Assembly (NCBI GenBank): GCA_031292485.1
Contig: JARLHA010000048.1
Span: 56,663-120,662, forward strand
Length of the DNA stretch: 64,000 nt
Reading direction: 5' to 3'
Source of the DNA: Mucilaginibacter sp.
GTDB taxonomy: Bacteria; Bacteroidota; Bacteroidia; Sphingobacteriales; Sphingobacteriaceae
The notes under the pieces are model-generated. The model worked only from the letters and a program-made list of their open reading frames with translations. It was not told the origin of the DNA and made no database searches. Shown in pieces: positions 16,698-26,685 of this stretch; the stretch's first letter is position 1, and every line of letters starts with the position of its first letter. Both the position numbers and the translations under genes were made by a program.

Positions 16698-18530
16698 TTA
16701 ATAATCTCCCAATTTATCCCACCAGGTTTTCTTCAGTATCATCACAATTACCGCCAAAATGCCCACGGTTATCAGCAGCGGCATCTTTTGGCTCAATACC
16801 AGGTACATGGGCAATATGGTTAAGCAGCATTGCGCCGCTGTACCTATCACCACGTTGAACATATTGAGCTTAAAGTTTTTATTGGGTTGAAAGGTTGGGT
16901 CATCTGACAAAACGGCCTCTTTAACCGGCACCCAAAATCCCCAGGGGCGCACATTTTTATAAAATGATTTTAAAACAGCCATATCGGTTGGCGGCGCCGC
17001 GTAAGCCCCGATTATTGAACCTGCCAATGAGATGCCGAATAATACCGGGAACCAATATAATAAATGGCCGGAATCGACAAAGAAAGGCAAGATCATTGCA
17101 GCAATGATGCCCGACAACATTCCCCAAAAAAAACCGGTTGCATTAAAGCGCCACCAATGCCATTTTAAAACATTTGATGCGATATAGCCGCCATACAATG
17201 CGGATACTATAAACTGCAGCGCCTCATTAACGTTTTTAATAAAAAAGCCAAGAAATACGCCTATCGCTACCACAACCACCCCTACGATATAGTTCATAGA
17301 AATTGTTTTCGCTGCGGATGCCTTAGGGTTTACATATTTCAGATAAATATCATTCACAATATAGGCCTGGGCCGCATTCATGGTACCGCTGAAGGTGCTC
17401 ATAAAGGCACCTAATAAACCTGCCAGCAGCAGGCCTACCAGCCCTACCGGTAAAAAATTATTGATCACTGCCGGTAGTATCCGTTCAAAATCAATCCCTC
17501 CGGCGCCATCGCTTAAATTCATCTGGTGATAATAGATGAGCCCTAAAGCGGTGAGGCTAATAATCAGCGTATACCGGATAGGCAACAAGATGATGTTTAC
17601 AAAACCACTCATTTTACTGGCTTCTTCAGGCGAGCGGGTCGACAGGATCTTTTGCATATCATAATTGGGCGCCGGGCCGGCTAAAGCAGCAAAAAAGCCT
17701 TTAAAGGTCATCATCATAAAAAACAGGCCAAAAAGTGAATAGCCGTCACTTTTTATTTTATCATTTACCTGGCTGATAATGCCGGACCAGTTTAAATTAA
17801 GGTGTTTACCAAAAAATGGGCTGAACCAGCCATTTGGCACATTTAAATGATGGCTGCTTAACTGCCCGGCAGCGATAAACCCTATCCAGATACAGGCCAC
17901 CGTCATGATGCCGTATTTGACCATATCGCCCACCACAATACTGTGCATGCCGCCTAAAATGGAATAAAACATGGCAAACAGGGTAAAAATCACACCGTAA
18001 ACATGTGGTACATATTGGGGCGCAACATCAAAAGGAATATAACCTTTGATCATGTCCCAGGGTACAAATATTTCGATGAACTTTCCGAGACCGATAAAGC
18101 CATAGGCCATAAAACCAAGGCAGCTCAGCAGGGCAAAACCAATCACCACGATCTGTGAGGCAGTTACACCCGGCCCGCTTTTACCGAAGCGGGTTGCCAG
18201 CCACTCGGCGCCGGTGGATGCATTGGAGCGGCGCAGCCAGCGCGAGAGGTACATCATTAAAAACACCTGGTTAAAAACCGGCCACAGCCAGGGAATCCAG
18301 ATGCTTTTCATGCCGTAAACAAAACACAGGCTTACCATCCACATGGTGCCGCTGATATCAAACATATCAGAGGCATCGCTTAATCCCAGCTTGTACCAGG
18401 GCAGTGATTTACCGCCCAGCATATAGCTCTCCTTATTCTGGCGCGCCTTTTTACGATACCACAGCCCTATAAATATGGTACTTAACAGGTAGAGCGCAAT
18501 AATGGCAATGTCAATGGGGTGGAGCTTCAT
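16698..18530 (-). CDS. sodium:solute symporter family (SSS) transporter
   Basis: 610 residues from the ATG at 18530 (MKLHPIDIAIIALYLL). A longer frame upstream only encodes the octamer repeat. About thirteen hydrophobic segments are spread over the protein, with SSS features such as YMLGGKSLPWYKLGLSDASD after the first helix and GAFMSTFSGTMNAAQAYIVND in the middle. It sits between AraC and GH130 in the locus and probably carries mannobiose or mannosyl-sugars across the inner membrane, the role a dedicated transporter plays in the B. fragilis mannan cluster. The substrate is inferred from neighbours only. Confidence 0.88.
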   Translation of the reverse strand: MKLHPIDIAIIALYLLSTIFIGLWYRKKARQNKESYMLGGKSLPWYKLGLSDASDMFDISGTMWMVSLCFVYGMKSIWIPWLWPVFNQVFLMMYLSRWLRRSNASTGAEWLATRFGKSGPGVTASQIVVIGFALLSCLGFMAYGFIGLGKFIEIFVPWDMIKGYIPFDVAPQYVPHVYGVIFTLFAMFYSILGGMHSIVVGDMVKYGIMTVACIWIGFIAAGQLSSHHLNVPNGWFSPFFGKHLNLNWSGIISQVNDKIKSDGYSLFGLFFMMMTFKGFFAALAGPAPNYDMQKILSTRSPEEASKMSGFVNIILLPIRYTLIISLTALGLIYYHQMNLSDGAGGIDFERILPAVINNFLPVGLVGLLLAGLLGAFMSTFSGTMNAAQAYIVNDIYLKYVNPKASAAKTISMNYIVGVVVVAIGVFLGFFIKNVNEALQFIVSALYGGYIASNVLKWHWWRFNATGFFWGMLSGIIAAMILPFFVDSGHLLYWFPVLFGISLAGSIIGAYAAPPTDMAVLKSFYKNVRPWGFWVPVKEAVLSDDPTFQPNKNFKLNMFNVVIGTAAQCCLTILPMYLVLSQKMPLLITVGILAVIVMILKKTWWDKLGDY

Positions 18531-18612
18531 AATGCGGATGTGCAAATGTGCAGATGTGCGGATGTGCAGATGAAATCGATGTGCAAATGTGCAGATATGC
18601 AAATGTGCAGAT
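18531..18612. repeat. octamer repeat (ATGTGCAA/ATGTGCAG/ATGTGCGG)
   Basis: About nine imperfect copies of an 8-nt unit directly upstream of the symporter start. It produces a spurious His/Ile-rich N-terminal extension if read as coding. It must be part of the leader of the symporter mRNA. Confidence 0.75.
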
Positions 18613-18797
18613 GGGAATTCGGTTGAGAATTAAAAATATCCTTCATTTAAATGATTTTATAATGGTGTACCTAAAATAGGCTTATAATTATCCCACTTGT
18701 AATACTTTTTTAACCTTAATTTCGCACTTTATTAAAACCGAATCACTAAATCCGAAATCGAACACTCCTGCCTGCGGCAGACAGGCGAAATCCGAAA

Positions 18798-19676
18798 TCA
18801 AATAAAAACCCTATTCCCCGTATAGGTTTCCCTGAACTCTTTAGGGATGCACATTTTTTTGCGTTTAAATATCCTGTTAAAGTTTGATATGTTGTTAAAA
18901 CCACATTTGTAGGCTATTTCGGCAACCGTTGTGGTTGAGTCGATCAGCATCCTTGAGGCGTGTCCGAGCCTTATTTCATTCAAACTATCAATAAAAGTTT
19001 TACCGGTACGCTTTTTTATAAAACGGCTAAACGAGGCTTCGGGCATGTTGGCAATACGAGCCACCTCTGCAAGCGTTACCTGTTTGTTATAATTATTGTT
19101 CATGTGCTCAAACACTTTTTCGATACGCCGGCTGTTGTAGAAAAACTTCTCATTGGTAAAGCTGGAATCTGAAAGCGTTTTCATATTCCTTGATGTTGAC
19201 AGGTCATGAAGGATAGAAAGCAGTTCAAGTACAGAGTCGAAACCACTTTTTTTATCTAAAGTTAGCAGGCGTTCTTTAAGTACACTGATGGTTTCCTGCG
19301 AAAAAACGATTCCCCGCTGCGAACGCTCCAGCATGTTTTTTAAAAAGCTTAGCTGATTCCTTTTCAAAAACTTTTCATCAAACAGATCTTTATGAAACTG
19401 GATGGTAATCTCTGTTATCGCCTCGCTCTGGCACTGGTTAGTAAACCAGGCATGATAAAGATTGGGGCCGATCAGGGCAAGTTCCAGGTCATCAATTACC
19501 TCAATGTGGCCGCCAACTACCCGCTTCGCCCCTTTCGCGTTCAATATCAGGTTAAGTTCGTACTCGTCATGATAATGAAGCGGGAAGTCGAATTTCTTTT
19601 TCACCCGCGAAAAAATAGTAAAACAATCGCTTGGTGTCAGCGGGGTAATTTCGCGCATTACATTGCTTGTCATCAT
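18798..19676 (-). CDS. AraC-family transcriptional regulator
   Basis: 292 residues. The N-terminal cupin-like sensing part has FPLHYHDEYELNLIL (about 36-50), and the C-terminal AraC domain has two helix-turn-helix units (about 190-285) including VTLAEVARIANMPEASFSR and TTVAEIAYKCGFNNISNF. It is the second regulator of the locus beside the HTCS and probably tunes the transporter and cytoplasmic enzymes downstream. It may sense a soluble sugar through the cupin. The gap to the symporter is 267 bases and carries its own leader repeats. Confidence 0.92.
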   Translation of the reverse strand: MMTSNVMREITPLTPSDCFTIFSRVKKKFDFPLHYHDEYELNLILNAKGAKRVVGGHIEVIDDLELALIGPNLYHAWFTNQCQSEAITEITIQFHKDLFDEKFLKRNQLSFLKNMLERSQRGIVFSQETISVLKERLLTLDKKSGFDSVLELLSILHDLSTSRNMKTLSDSSFTNEKFFYNSRRIEKVFEHMNNNYNKQVTLAEVARIANMPEASFSRFIKKRTGKTFIDSLNEIRLGHASRMLIDSTTTVAEIAYKCGFNNISNFNRIFKRKKMCIPKEFRETYTGNRVFI

Positions 19677-19730
19677 AAGTAATTTAATTATACAAAAACC
19701 TCAATTATATAATACGAAATTAACACTTTA

Positions 19731-19897
19731 GTTGATTGGTTGATTAAGTTAGATTAAGTTTATTAAGTTGGAATGGTTGCAGGAGTTGAAATTGCTATGC
19801 AAATTTCAGCTCAGACAAAGGCCACCGAGGCGTGTTTGAAAAATTAATCAACCACTCACCTAATCAACTTAATCAACCAACTCAACTTAATCAACCT
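19731..19897. repeat. inverted TTGATTAAG word repeat
   Basis: Left arm 19731-19772 carries GTTGATT and AAGTTAGATT units; right arm 19844-19897 carries the same word in inverse orientation. The right arm overlaps the last codon and stop of the 19887-20408 gene. The pair can form a long imperfect hairpin around a 70-base loop. Confidence 0.6.
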
Positions 19898-20408
19898 TCA
19901 CCGCCGCAACGTCATCAACCAGCATTGTACCTGATGCATTTCCCATTGCAACAAGTATTTTAAAACTATAAGCCTTGTCAGGCATTTTTATTATTTTTTT
20001 GTAAAGCGTCCATTCATTGTTGCCAGTTATCAGGGCGATGTTAACCCCATCCTTCATTTCTTTATCCTGGCTGTCTAAAAACACTACGCTAAAAATTGCC
20101 CCATTCCAGTCATCTTTACCTTTTACAACATTGGTAGTTGCTATCCAGGCACTAAACTCTATGTTTTGTACTTTTTTCGGGATTTCAACGGTTTGGTCAA
20201 TACCTACCCAGTTATCGGTACTATGGGTAACTATGGCACAGCTGTTTTTGCCGCTTTTACGGTTATACGGCGTTTGCATGGCGCCATTATTATTCCAGCC
20301 AAAAAATTCATCCTCAAAGCCCCCGTTCAGCACCATATTTTTTTGCGCTGTAGCAAAATTTATCATCAGGAAGATGACGAAACAAAACGTTAACAAATAA
20401 CTTTTCAT
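19887..20408 (-). CDS. secreted carbohydrate-binding-module-like protein
   Basis: 173 residues with a signal peptide ending near FATAQ (residue 22). The mature part begins with NMVLNGGFEDEFFGW, the typical opening of CBM4/9-like jelly rolls, and ends with MLVDDVAAVKV, the typical closing strand. The whole protein is one such beta-sandwich domain. No catalytic domain is attached. In the mannan locus it is likely a soluble or surface-associated mannan-binding protein. It lies behind a terminator-like hairpin, so it may be expressed less than SusC/SusD. Confidence 0.7.
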   Translation of the reverse strand: MKSYLLTFCFVIFLMINFATAQKNMVLNGGFEDEFFGWNNNGAMQTPYNRKSGKNSCAIVTHSTDNWVGIDQTVEIPKKVQNIEFSAWIATTNVVKGKDDWNGAIFSVVFLDSQDKEMKDGVNIALITGNNEWTLYKKIIKMPDKAYSFKILVAMGNASGTMLVDDVAAVKVD

Positions 20409-20427
20409 GATTATGCGCGATGAAACT

Positions 20428-20476
20428 AAAAAAAGCCACCACCAGCTTAGCCTTAGCTTTCAGCCGGTGATGGCTT
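20428..20476 (-). terminator. terminator or attenuator after the SusCD/binding-protein genes
   Basis: Arms AAGCCACCACCAGC (20433-20446) and GCCGGTGATGGCTT (20463-20476) pair with two mismatches and are followed on the minus strand by seven T. It separates the surface-protein genes from the CBM, AraC and enzyme genes downstream. Confidence 0.7.
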
Positions 20477-20511
20477 GGTAATTAATCAACTATTATATAA
20501 ACCCTGCATTA

Positions 20512-21795
20512 TTATTTAATAAAAGCAACTTCATCAAAATAATAGGTTTCATCAACATCGGCAACAGAGTTCTGACCGCTCTGAAGGAAGAAACCTAACT
20601 GGTTAGCAGTTGTACCATTTGCCCAAAAATTAAGTAGCGGCGAAAGTTGCGAATAGGCAGTGGAAGGCGCCGTTAGCGGGATTTTTACAAATGTCCAAAC
20701 AGTTGGAGGTATATTAATCACCTGGGCCGCATAAGCATTTGAAACAGTTACCTGCCCATAGCCGCCAACCATTTGATTACCTGTTAAAACAAGCTTATGA
20801 GCCACGGTCCCACCTTTAACCCAGAACGTTAAATACTTATAAGAGGGATCGTATGTAAAACCCGGCCACCAGTTGGCAAAACCTTCAACTTTCCAGCCAC
20901 CTGCCGGGAAGCTTGCTTCAGCTGAGGCAGTACCGCCAACCGCGTGTGCGGTACCTGATTGAATACCGGATGGACCCGACCATGAATTGTCGCCCCAGCC
21001 ATTTTGAAAACTGTTATTAAACACAATATTGTAAGCCTTATCCAAATTGTTAAATACCGTTGTTGATGCCGTCTGCGCATTTGCATTCGAGCCAGATGTG
21101 TAAGTAAATAACAATGTCGACTCGGTTGCGCTACTGCTCGCCGGCGCCTTCAATACCAGGGTACTGTCATTTTGAGACACGATTGACATGGCTTCGCCTG
21201 TGGCAACTAATTTAACAGCGCTTACAGACGCAAAACCCTTTCCACTGAGCCTAAGCTGCGTATTCGACCAAAAGTCAAAATCTGATACCTGGAGAATGGT
21301 TGGTGGCGGAGGCAAAGTGGTAAACTTATAGGTTACCGAACCATGAAGTGTGGTGATCACCATGGTATTTGGCTGCGGCTGCACATACGGCACGTTAGTT
21401 GGCAGGGTAAAAATAATAGCATTATCGCTGCCTAAGCTCCGGTTATAATAAACGTTAACCCCATTAATGGTAAGTTTAGTGGCGCTGCCCAAATTTGCCC
21501 CATTTATCTTATACATAGTACCCAAATTACCCGTTGCAGTAGTTGAGTCAAATGCCATTACCGATGTATGGTGAAGATTGGTATCGAGCACGGTGGTCAC
21601 AATACCGGAACTGTTATAGGTAGTTGTGGATTGTATAACGGTATCTGGCTTGTATTTATTAATAGTTTGCACTGATGATATGGTTGGCGCTCCCGTGCCA
21701 GGGGTAAAGCCCAGGCCGCTTTGCTTTTTACACGAAGCCATACCAAATAATGCCAACGCCGGCAGTATCCAGTAATAAATTTTTGATAGTTTCAT
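20512..21795 (-). CDS. IPT/TIG-domain surface glycan-binding lipoprotein
   Basis: 427 residues. The lipoprotein signal ends MASCKKQ (Cys22). Two IPT/TIG-like repeats follow (about 38-165 and 165-250), and the C-terminal domain (about 255-427) ends with VDETYYFDEVAF, typical of surface glycan-binding proteins encoded after SusD. These hold polysaccharide at the cell surface and pass it to the SusCD complex. It is 28 bases downstream of susD. Confidence 0.85.
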   Translation of the reverse strand: MKLSKIYYWILPALALFGMASCKKQSGLGFTPGTGAPTISSVQTINKYKPDTVIQSTTTYNSSGIVTTVLDTNLHHTSVMAFDSTTATGNLGTMYKINGANLGSATKLTINGVNVYYNRSLGSDNAIIFTLPTNVPYVQPQPNTMVITTLHGSVTYKFTTLPPPPTILQVSDFDFWSNTQLRLSGKGFASVSAVKLVATGEAMSIVSQNDSTLVLKAPASSSATESTLLFTYTSGSNANAQTASTTVFNNLDKAYNIVFNNSFQNGWGDNSWSGPSGIQSGTAHAVGGTASAEASFPAGGWKVEGFANWWPGFTYDPSYKYLTFWVKGGTVAHKLVLTGNQMVGGYGQVTVSNAYAAQVINIPPTVWTFVKIPLTAPSTAYSQLSPLLNFWANGTTANQLGFFLQSGQNSVADVDETYYFDEVAFIK

Positions 21796-21823
21796 TTTCC
21801 TTTTTATATAAAATGTTTACAAA

Positions 21824-23452
21824 TTATTTAAATACATATTTTACAGGAGCTTTTATCAGATTTGGATCGGCAGCTGACTCCAGCACCGGCACAGGCAAGA
21901 AAAAGTTCGCGTCCACTGGCGTTAAATGCTGGGAATAAATCACCGGGTTATTGTCGGCGGTATTGCTGTAAGTACCTCGTTCCTGCTGGCTTATGATGGA
22001 AATAGCTGTTGGATGATGCGTAGGGAAGGTTGCCGATCCCTCTTGCTGGTAACCATCAATACGGCATAAATCAAACCAATAATCCTGCTCGAGCGCAAAT
22101 TCAAGGCGCCTTTCGAGCAGTAAGTCCTGGTAAGTGAACGACGTAACTGCCGGCACCCCCACGCGCTGCCTCACCATATTGAAGTAAGTTAAAGCAGTGG
22201 CGTTTGAGGTAGATGCTGTTAGCGGGATGCCGGTACCGGCTGTTACGCCCGACTCCTGGCCCAAAATCGCCTCAGCTTCAATCAATAACACGTCAGCATA
22301 ACGCTGTATATAGGTATTGTTGCCGGCAGCCTGTGCAGCACTTTTGCCGCCATTATCGGCAGGTGTACCCACCACATATTTTTTTGCAGCGGCATTTTGA
22401 TTCTGGGCGCTTCCGTTCACGGGGAAACGATAACCACCTGATGCTGCATCCAGATCGGGGTAGAAACTGCCCGGAACCATAATGGTAGCATGCCTGCGGA
22501 TGGTATCGCCGCCCTCAGCTTTAAATGCATTTTGGAGATCAATCGTCGGACCAAAAACTGCATAGCCGTCACCTGTGCCGGTAATCGTACTGTTATATGC
22601 CCATGATGCCTGTATAGAGTTGCCATAATCATAGCCACCTGTTGAGATCCATTGCATAGCCAAAATACTTTCTTTATTATTGTTAAAAGCCGTTTGGAAC
22701 AGGTTTTCGTAAGTCGGCAAAAGTGCAAACTCGCCACTATTGATCACTTTCTCAGCTTCTTTTTGCGCGTCAGCATACTTTTGCATATAGAGGTAAACTT
22801 TGGCAAGCATGGCAGATGCCGAACCACTGTCTCCGTGCCCGGTTTTTGCTGTGCCGACTGAACAGTTTGCTTCTGCAAATTGCAAATCCTTAACGATTAA
22901 GGTATAAACATCGGATATTGGATTAGTGGGTACGGTTTCAGAGTTATTGATGTCCTGCAGCGGGTTTTCAACTATTGGTACATTTCCAAAAACGCGCACC
23001 AGATAAAAATAAGCTACTGCCCGCATTAAATGAGCTTCGCCAAGGGCATTATTTACCATCGATTGCGGCACACCCGGTACAGTGGCAGCCATGTTGTTAA
23101 TTAATCCGTTGCATTGCGCAACCACAGTAAATGGTGAATCCCATGCAGCTAAAATCTCGGGGTTGCCATTTGGAACCGACCAATTAAAAAAAGCGTTCAC
23201 ATCCGAGGAATAGGTAAAGCCGTTTCCGCTGGACAATTCGGTAAGTGCCCAACCCGCTTTATTATTCCAGCCAAACCATAACGAGCCGTATAAGCCATTA
23301 GTGGCAGCCTGTACCTGTGCTGTGGTCTGGTAATAATTACCCACCGTAACCTGTGACTGCGGCGGACGGTTAAAAAAATCTTTTTTGCAACCGGCAGCGA
23401 GTACACCCGCCACAAGCGCCAGGCCTGTAATATATTTTATATGTCTTTTCAT
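21824..23452 (-). CDS. susD: SusD/RagB-family outer-membrane glycan-binding lipoprotein
   Basis: 542 residues. Signal with lipobox VLAAGC (Cys22), then KKDFFNRPPQSQVTVGNYY, the classic SusD opening. TPR-like helices include LGEAHLMRAVAYFYLVRVFGNVP-type sequence near 130-155, and the C-terminus has LLERRLEFALEQDYWFDLCR. SusD proteins form the lid over the SusC channel and bind the oligosaccharide. It is 20 bases downstream of susC. The substrate is inferred as mannan-derived from the enzymes in the locus. Confidence 0.95.
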   Translation of the reverse strand: MKRHIKYITGLALVAGVLAAGCKKDFFNRPPQSQVTVGNYYQTTAQVQAATNGLYGSLWFGWNNKAGWALTELSSGNGFTYSSDVNAFFNWSVPNGNPEILAAWDSPFTVVAQCNGLINNMAATVPGVPQSMVNNALGEAHLMRAVAYFYLVRVFGNVPIVENPLQDINNSETVPTNPISDVYTLIVKDLQFAEANCSVGTAKTGHGDSGSASAMLAKVYLYMQKYADAQKEAEKVINSGEFALLPTYENLFQTAFNNNKESILAMQWISTGGYDYGNSIQASWAYNSTITGTGDGYAVFGPTIDLQNAFKAEGGDTIRRHATIMVPGSFYPDLDAASGGYRFPVNGSAQNQNAAAKKYVVGTPADNGGKSAAQAAGNNTYIQRYADVLLIEAEAILGQESGVTAGTGIPLTASTSNATALTYFNMVRQRVGVPAVTSFTYQDLLLERRLEFALEQDYWFDLCRIDGYQQEGSATFPTHHPTAISIISQQERGTYSNTADNNPVIYSQHLTPVDANFFLPVPVLESAADPNLIKAPVKYVFK

Positions 23453-23472
23453 GTCAAATTTCTTTAATAAAT

Positions 23473-26400
23473 TTAAAACTGTGCATTAACGCCCAATGTA
23501 AAAACGCGGGGAGAAGGATATCTTCCCATATCAACATTCATTAAAAGCGGATTTTCATTGAAGGCGCCTACTTCCGGATCAAGGCCCGGGTATTTAGTAA
23601 TCACAAACAGATTTTGCCCGGTTACATATACTTTTAAGCTATTCATCGCCAAATATTTAGCCCAGCGAGCAGGCAAATTATATCCTAAGCGTGCGTTTTG
23701 TAAACGAAGAAAAGATGCGCTTTCCAAAAATCTGTCAGACATCACCAGGTTGGCATTAGAAATGCCTGCACGAGGTGCGGGGATATTTGAATTGGGATTG
23801 CTCGGTGTCCAGAAATTAGCTGTAGACGCTAACTGGTTTGAGTAAAGGCTTGACAAACCTGCGGTTTGATATTCCAGCACATCCAATATTTTACCACCGT
23901 ATGAACCATAGAAAGAAAAAGAAAGGTCAAAATCCTTGTAAGTGAAATTATTGGTAAAACCATAAGTAAAATCAGGATTAGGGTTACCAAGCGGCATCTG
24001 GTCGTTTTCATCAACCTTGCCATCATGATTGGTATCGGCATATTGCAAATCTCCCAGCCAGATCGTGTTGCCCTGGGCGTTGCTTACAACCTGGGGTGAG
24101 GTGCCCGTAACATTTTGAGGGTGTGTAGCCAGGTATTCCAATTGTGCCTGTGTTTTTACTACGCCCTGCACCTTGTAACCATAAAATTCACCTTCTGGCT
24201 GGCCAACTATCGTTTTTGTAGCTGCCAAAGTAACGTACGAAGTACCTACAGATTGCGTGATAGCCGGAGCGCCGCTTAATGATGTTACGATGTTAGAGTA
24301 GTGTGAAAATGTTAACGTTGTGTTCCATTTAAAATTCTTAGTGGCAATATTGCGGCTACTAATGGTAAACTCAAACCCTTTATTTTCGATATTACCGGCA
24401 TTGATATACGGAACGTTAATGCCGCCGGGGTTATCGCCATATTCGTTAGGGCCGCCTAACAGGTAATGAGGCAGTGGTTTGGGGAAAAGGAAGTTTTTTG
24501 CTGTTTTATCATAAGCATCAAAAGTTACATCGATGCGGTTAAGCAGCGTTAAATCAACACCAAGGTTTTTTTGAATAGCTGTTGCCCAAACCAGGTTTGG
24601 ATTAGCAACATTGTTGATCAAAAACCCGGCGCCAAAAGCAGTAGGTACCCCTTTAAGTGATGCGCCGTAAACATATTGAGGCACATTTGAGTTACCGGTT
24701 GTACCGTAGCCAAGCCTGATCTTGATGTTATCAGCAACACTTTTTACACCCGTCATAAACGACTCTTCAGATAGTCTCCACGATACCGCAACACCCGGAA
24801 AATAGCCAATTTGCTTGTTTGGATCAGGGTTGAAATTTGAACTTTGGTCACTACGTATATTGGCAGTAACACTGTACCTGTTGTTATAGGTATAAATTAA
24901 ACGGCCAATATATGATTGCATTACCTGCGTACCTATGCCTTCACCAACAGATGATGCAACCGCATTCGCCAGCGCGATACTCTGAACATTATTACCCGCC
25001 GGGAAACCTACGCCGGAAAGTGGAATATAATCGTAGTTTGATTCCCAAACTTCACGGCCAGCCAGAGCAGTCAGGTTATGTTTGCCCCAGCTATGTGCAT
25101 AGTTGAAATATTCTTTCCAGCTCCAATAAGTGCTGTTTGTAATTGCACGGTTTAACGTTGCATTATCATTGTGAAACGTCTGATTGATATTGGTTACACC
25201 AGCGGCACCATATTGGTAAGTTGGGTTGAAAGTTTGGCCGTTGGCCCAGTTAAAATCGCCATCAAGTTCAGAATGCAGTGTCAGGTCCTTAAAGAACTTG
25301 ATATCAGCATACATGTTCCCGTTGATTTCGCTCCTTGTTAGTGTATTTGTAATATTCAGGGCCTGTTGAACCGGGTTCGGGCCGCCTTCAAACTGACCGT
25401 TTACATAAGCCGGACCAGCAAAAGATCCATCGGCGTTATAAACTGCCTGATCGGGTGCTGCTAATAATGCGTTATAAATAATACCTGTGTTGCTGCCCAG
25501 GCCAACATTTTCGTCGCTGCGCATTGCACCAAATACGGTTCCTATTTTTAACCATTCCTTTACCTGCGAGTTAACTACGCCACGGAAAGAATAACGGTCG
25601 AAATTATACCCTAAAATTGTACCATCCTGCTTGAAGTAACCGCCCGAAATATAGTAGTCGGCTTTATCGCTCCCCCCTGATACACTCAGGTTATGGCTTT
25701 GTTCCATCGCTGTCTGGAAGATAGCCTGTTGCCAGTTGGTACCGGGGCCTAAAGCACCTGGGTTTGCAAATTCCACCCTTGGCGTTGTGCCAAAAACAGA
25801 AGCAAGTTTGTTTTCTAAAACGGCATATTGCTGCAGGTTATCAACATTCAAAAACTTACCTTGCTTTTGCATACCTACATAACCATCGTAACTCACCTTA
25901 GCGCTTCCGCTTTTACCATGCTTTGTGGTAATGATAATAACGCCGTGCGAACCCCGGCTACCGTAAATAGCGCTGGCCGAGGCATCCTTTAAAATATCAA
26001 TAGATTCTATGTCATCCGGGTTAAGCATCGACAGGGGACTAACAGTAGTTTCCATATTGCTTGATCCGGGGCTGTTTAATTGTGCACCGCCGCCGTAGCC
26101 GCCTTTTGCATCGCCGTCAACCTCTACCCCGTCAATCACATATAAAGGCTCGCTTGAACCAAACTCCGTGATCCCCCGGATGTGGACAGACGTAGCACTA
26201 CCGGGCTGGCCAGAGTTTAGTGTAACGGTAACACCCGCAGCTTTGCCCTGCAATAGCTGATCGACTGATGGCAGCGGGATATCCTGGATATCCTTGGCGC
26301 TAACAGAAGATATGGCACCGTTTACATCTCTCTTCTTCTGAGAACCATAACCGATCACCACTACATCCGATAGTGCCGTTGAGGATAATTGCAAGGCCAC

Positions 26401-26685
26401 ATTAATAAGCGTTTTTGCGCCAATGATGACATCCTGTGAATCCATACCAATGAATGAAAATGTGAGTACTTTGCCACCGGCCGGTACCGCGATGCTATAC
26501 TTACCGTTTACATCGGTAGCCACTTTTGTTGGCGTACCCTTCACAGTAACCGTTGCGCCCGGAAGTGTGACGCCTTTATTATCGGTTACTGTACCTTTGA
26601 TTACTGTTCCCTGGTTTTGCGCCATTGCACCGGCACTTATTACCATGGAAAGGAACAGCAATGCTATTCGTAGAATTTTTCCCAT
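23473..26685 (-). CDS. susC: SusC/RagA-family TonB-dependent outer-membrane transporter
   Basis: 1070 residues. A signal peptide (1-22) is followed by a carboxypeptidase-regulatory-like domain (about 27-110: GTVTDNKGVTLPGATVTVKGT), a plug with DVVVIGYGSQKKRDVNGAISSV and the SusC hallmark SASAIYGSRGSHGVI (about 235-250), and a long beta-barrel ending in Phe (LGVNAQF). It imports oligosaccharides into the periplasm using TonB energy, together with SusD. First gene of the operon and so probably the one under direct HTCS control. Confidence 0.96.
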   Translation of the reverse strand: MGKILRIALLFLSMVISAGAMAQNQGTVIKGTVTDNKGVTLPGATVTVKGTPTKVATDVNGKYSIAVPAGGKVLTFSFIGMDSQDVIIGAKTLINVALQLSSTALSDVVVIGYGSQKKRDVNGAISSVSAKDIQDIPLPSVDQLLQGKAAGVTVTLNSGQPGSATSVHIRGITEFGSSEPLYVIDGVEVDGDAKGGYGGGAQLNSPGSSNMETTVSPLSMLNPDDIESIDILKDASASAIYGSRGSHGVIIITTKHGKSGSAKVSYDGYVGMQKQGKFLNVDNLQQYAVLENKLASVFGTTPRVEFANPGALGPGTNWQQAIFQTAMEQSHNLSVSGGSDKADYYISGGYFKQDGTILGYNFDRYSFRGVVNSQVKEWLKIGTVFGAMRSDENVGLGSNTGIIYNALLAAPDQAVYNADGSFAGPAYVNGQFEGGPNPVQQALNITNTLTRSEINGNMYADIKFFKDLTLHSELDGDFNWANGQTFNPTYQYGAAGVTNINQTFHNDNATLNRAITNSTYWSWKEYFNYAHSWGKHNLTALAGREVWESNYDYIPLSGVGFPAGNNVQSIALANAVASSVGEGIGTQVMQSYIGRLIYTYNNRYSVTANIRSDQSSNFNPDPNKQIGYFPGVAVSWRLSEESFMTGVKSVADNIKIRLGYGTTGNSNVPQYVYGASLKGVPTAFGAGFLINNVANPNLVWATAIQKNLGVDLTLLNRIDVTFDAYDKTAKNFLFPKPLPHYLLGGPNEYGDNPGGINVPYINAGNIENKGFEFTISSRNIATKNFKWNTTLTFSHYSNIVTSLSGAPAITQSVGTSYVTLAATKTIVGQPEGEFYGYKVQGVVKTQAQLEYLATHPQNVTGTSPQVVSNAQGNTIWLGDLQYADTNHDGKVDENDQMPLGNPNPDFTYGFTNNFTYKDFDLSFSFYGSYGGKILDVLEYQTAGLSSLYSNQLASTANFWTPSNPNSNIPAPRAGISNANLVMSDRFLESASFLRLQNARLGYNLPARWAKYLAMNSLKVYVTGQNLFVITKYPGLDPEVGAFNENPLLMNVDMGRYPSPRVFTLGVNAQF

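Noticed and set aside
18531..18602. N-terminal extension of the symporter
   Set aside because: It is an octamer repeat read as His/Ile-rich peptide; the SSS family starts at the ATG at 18530.
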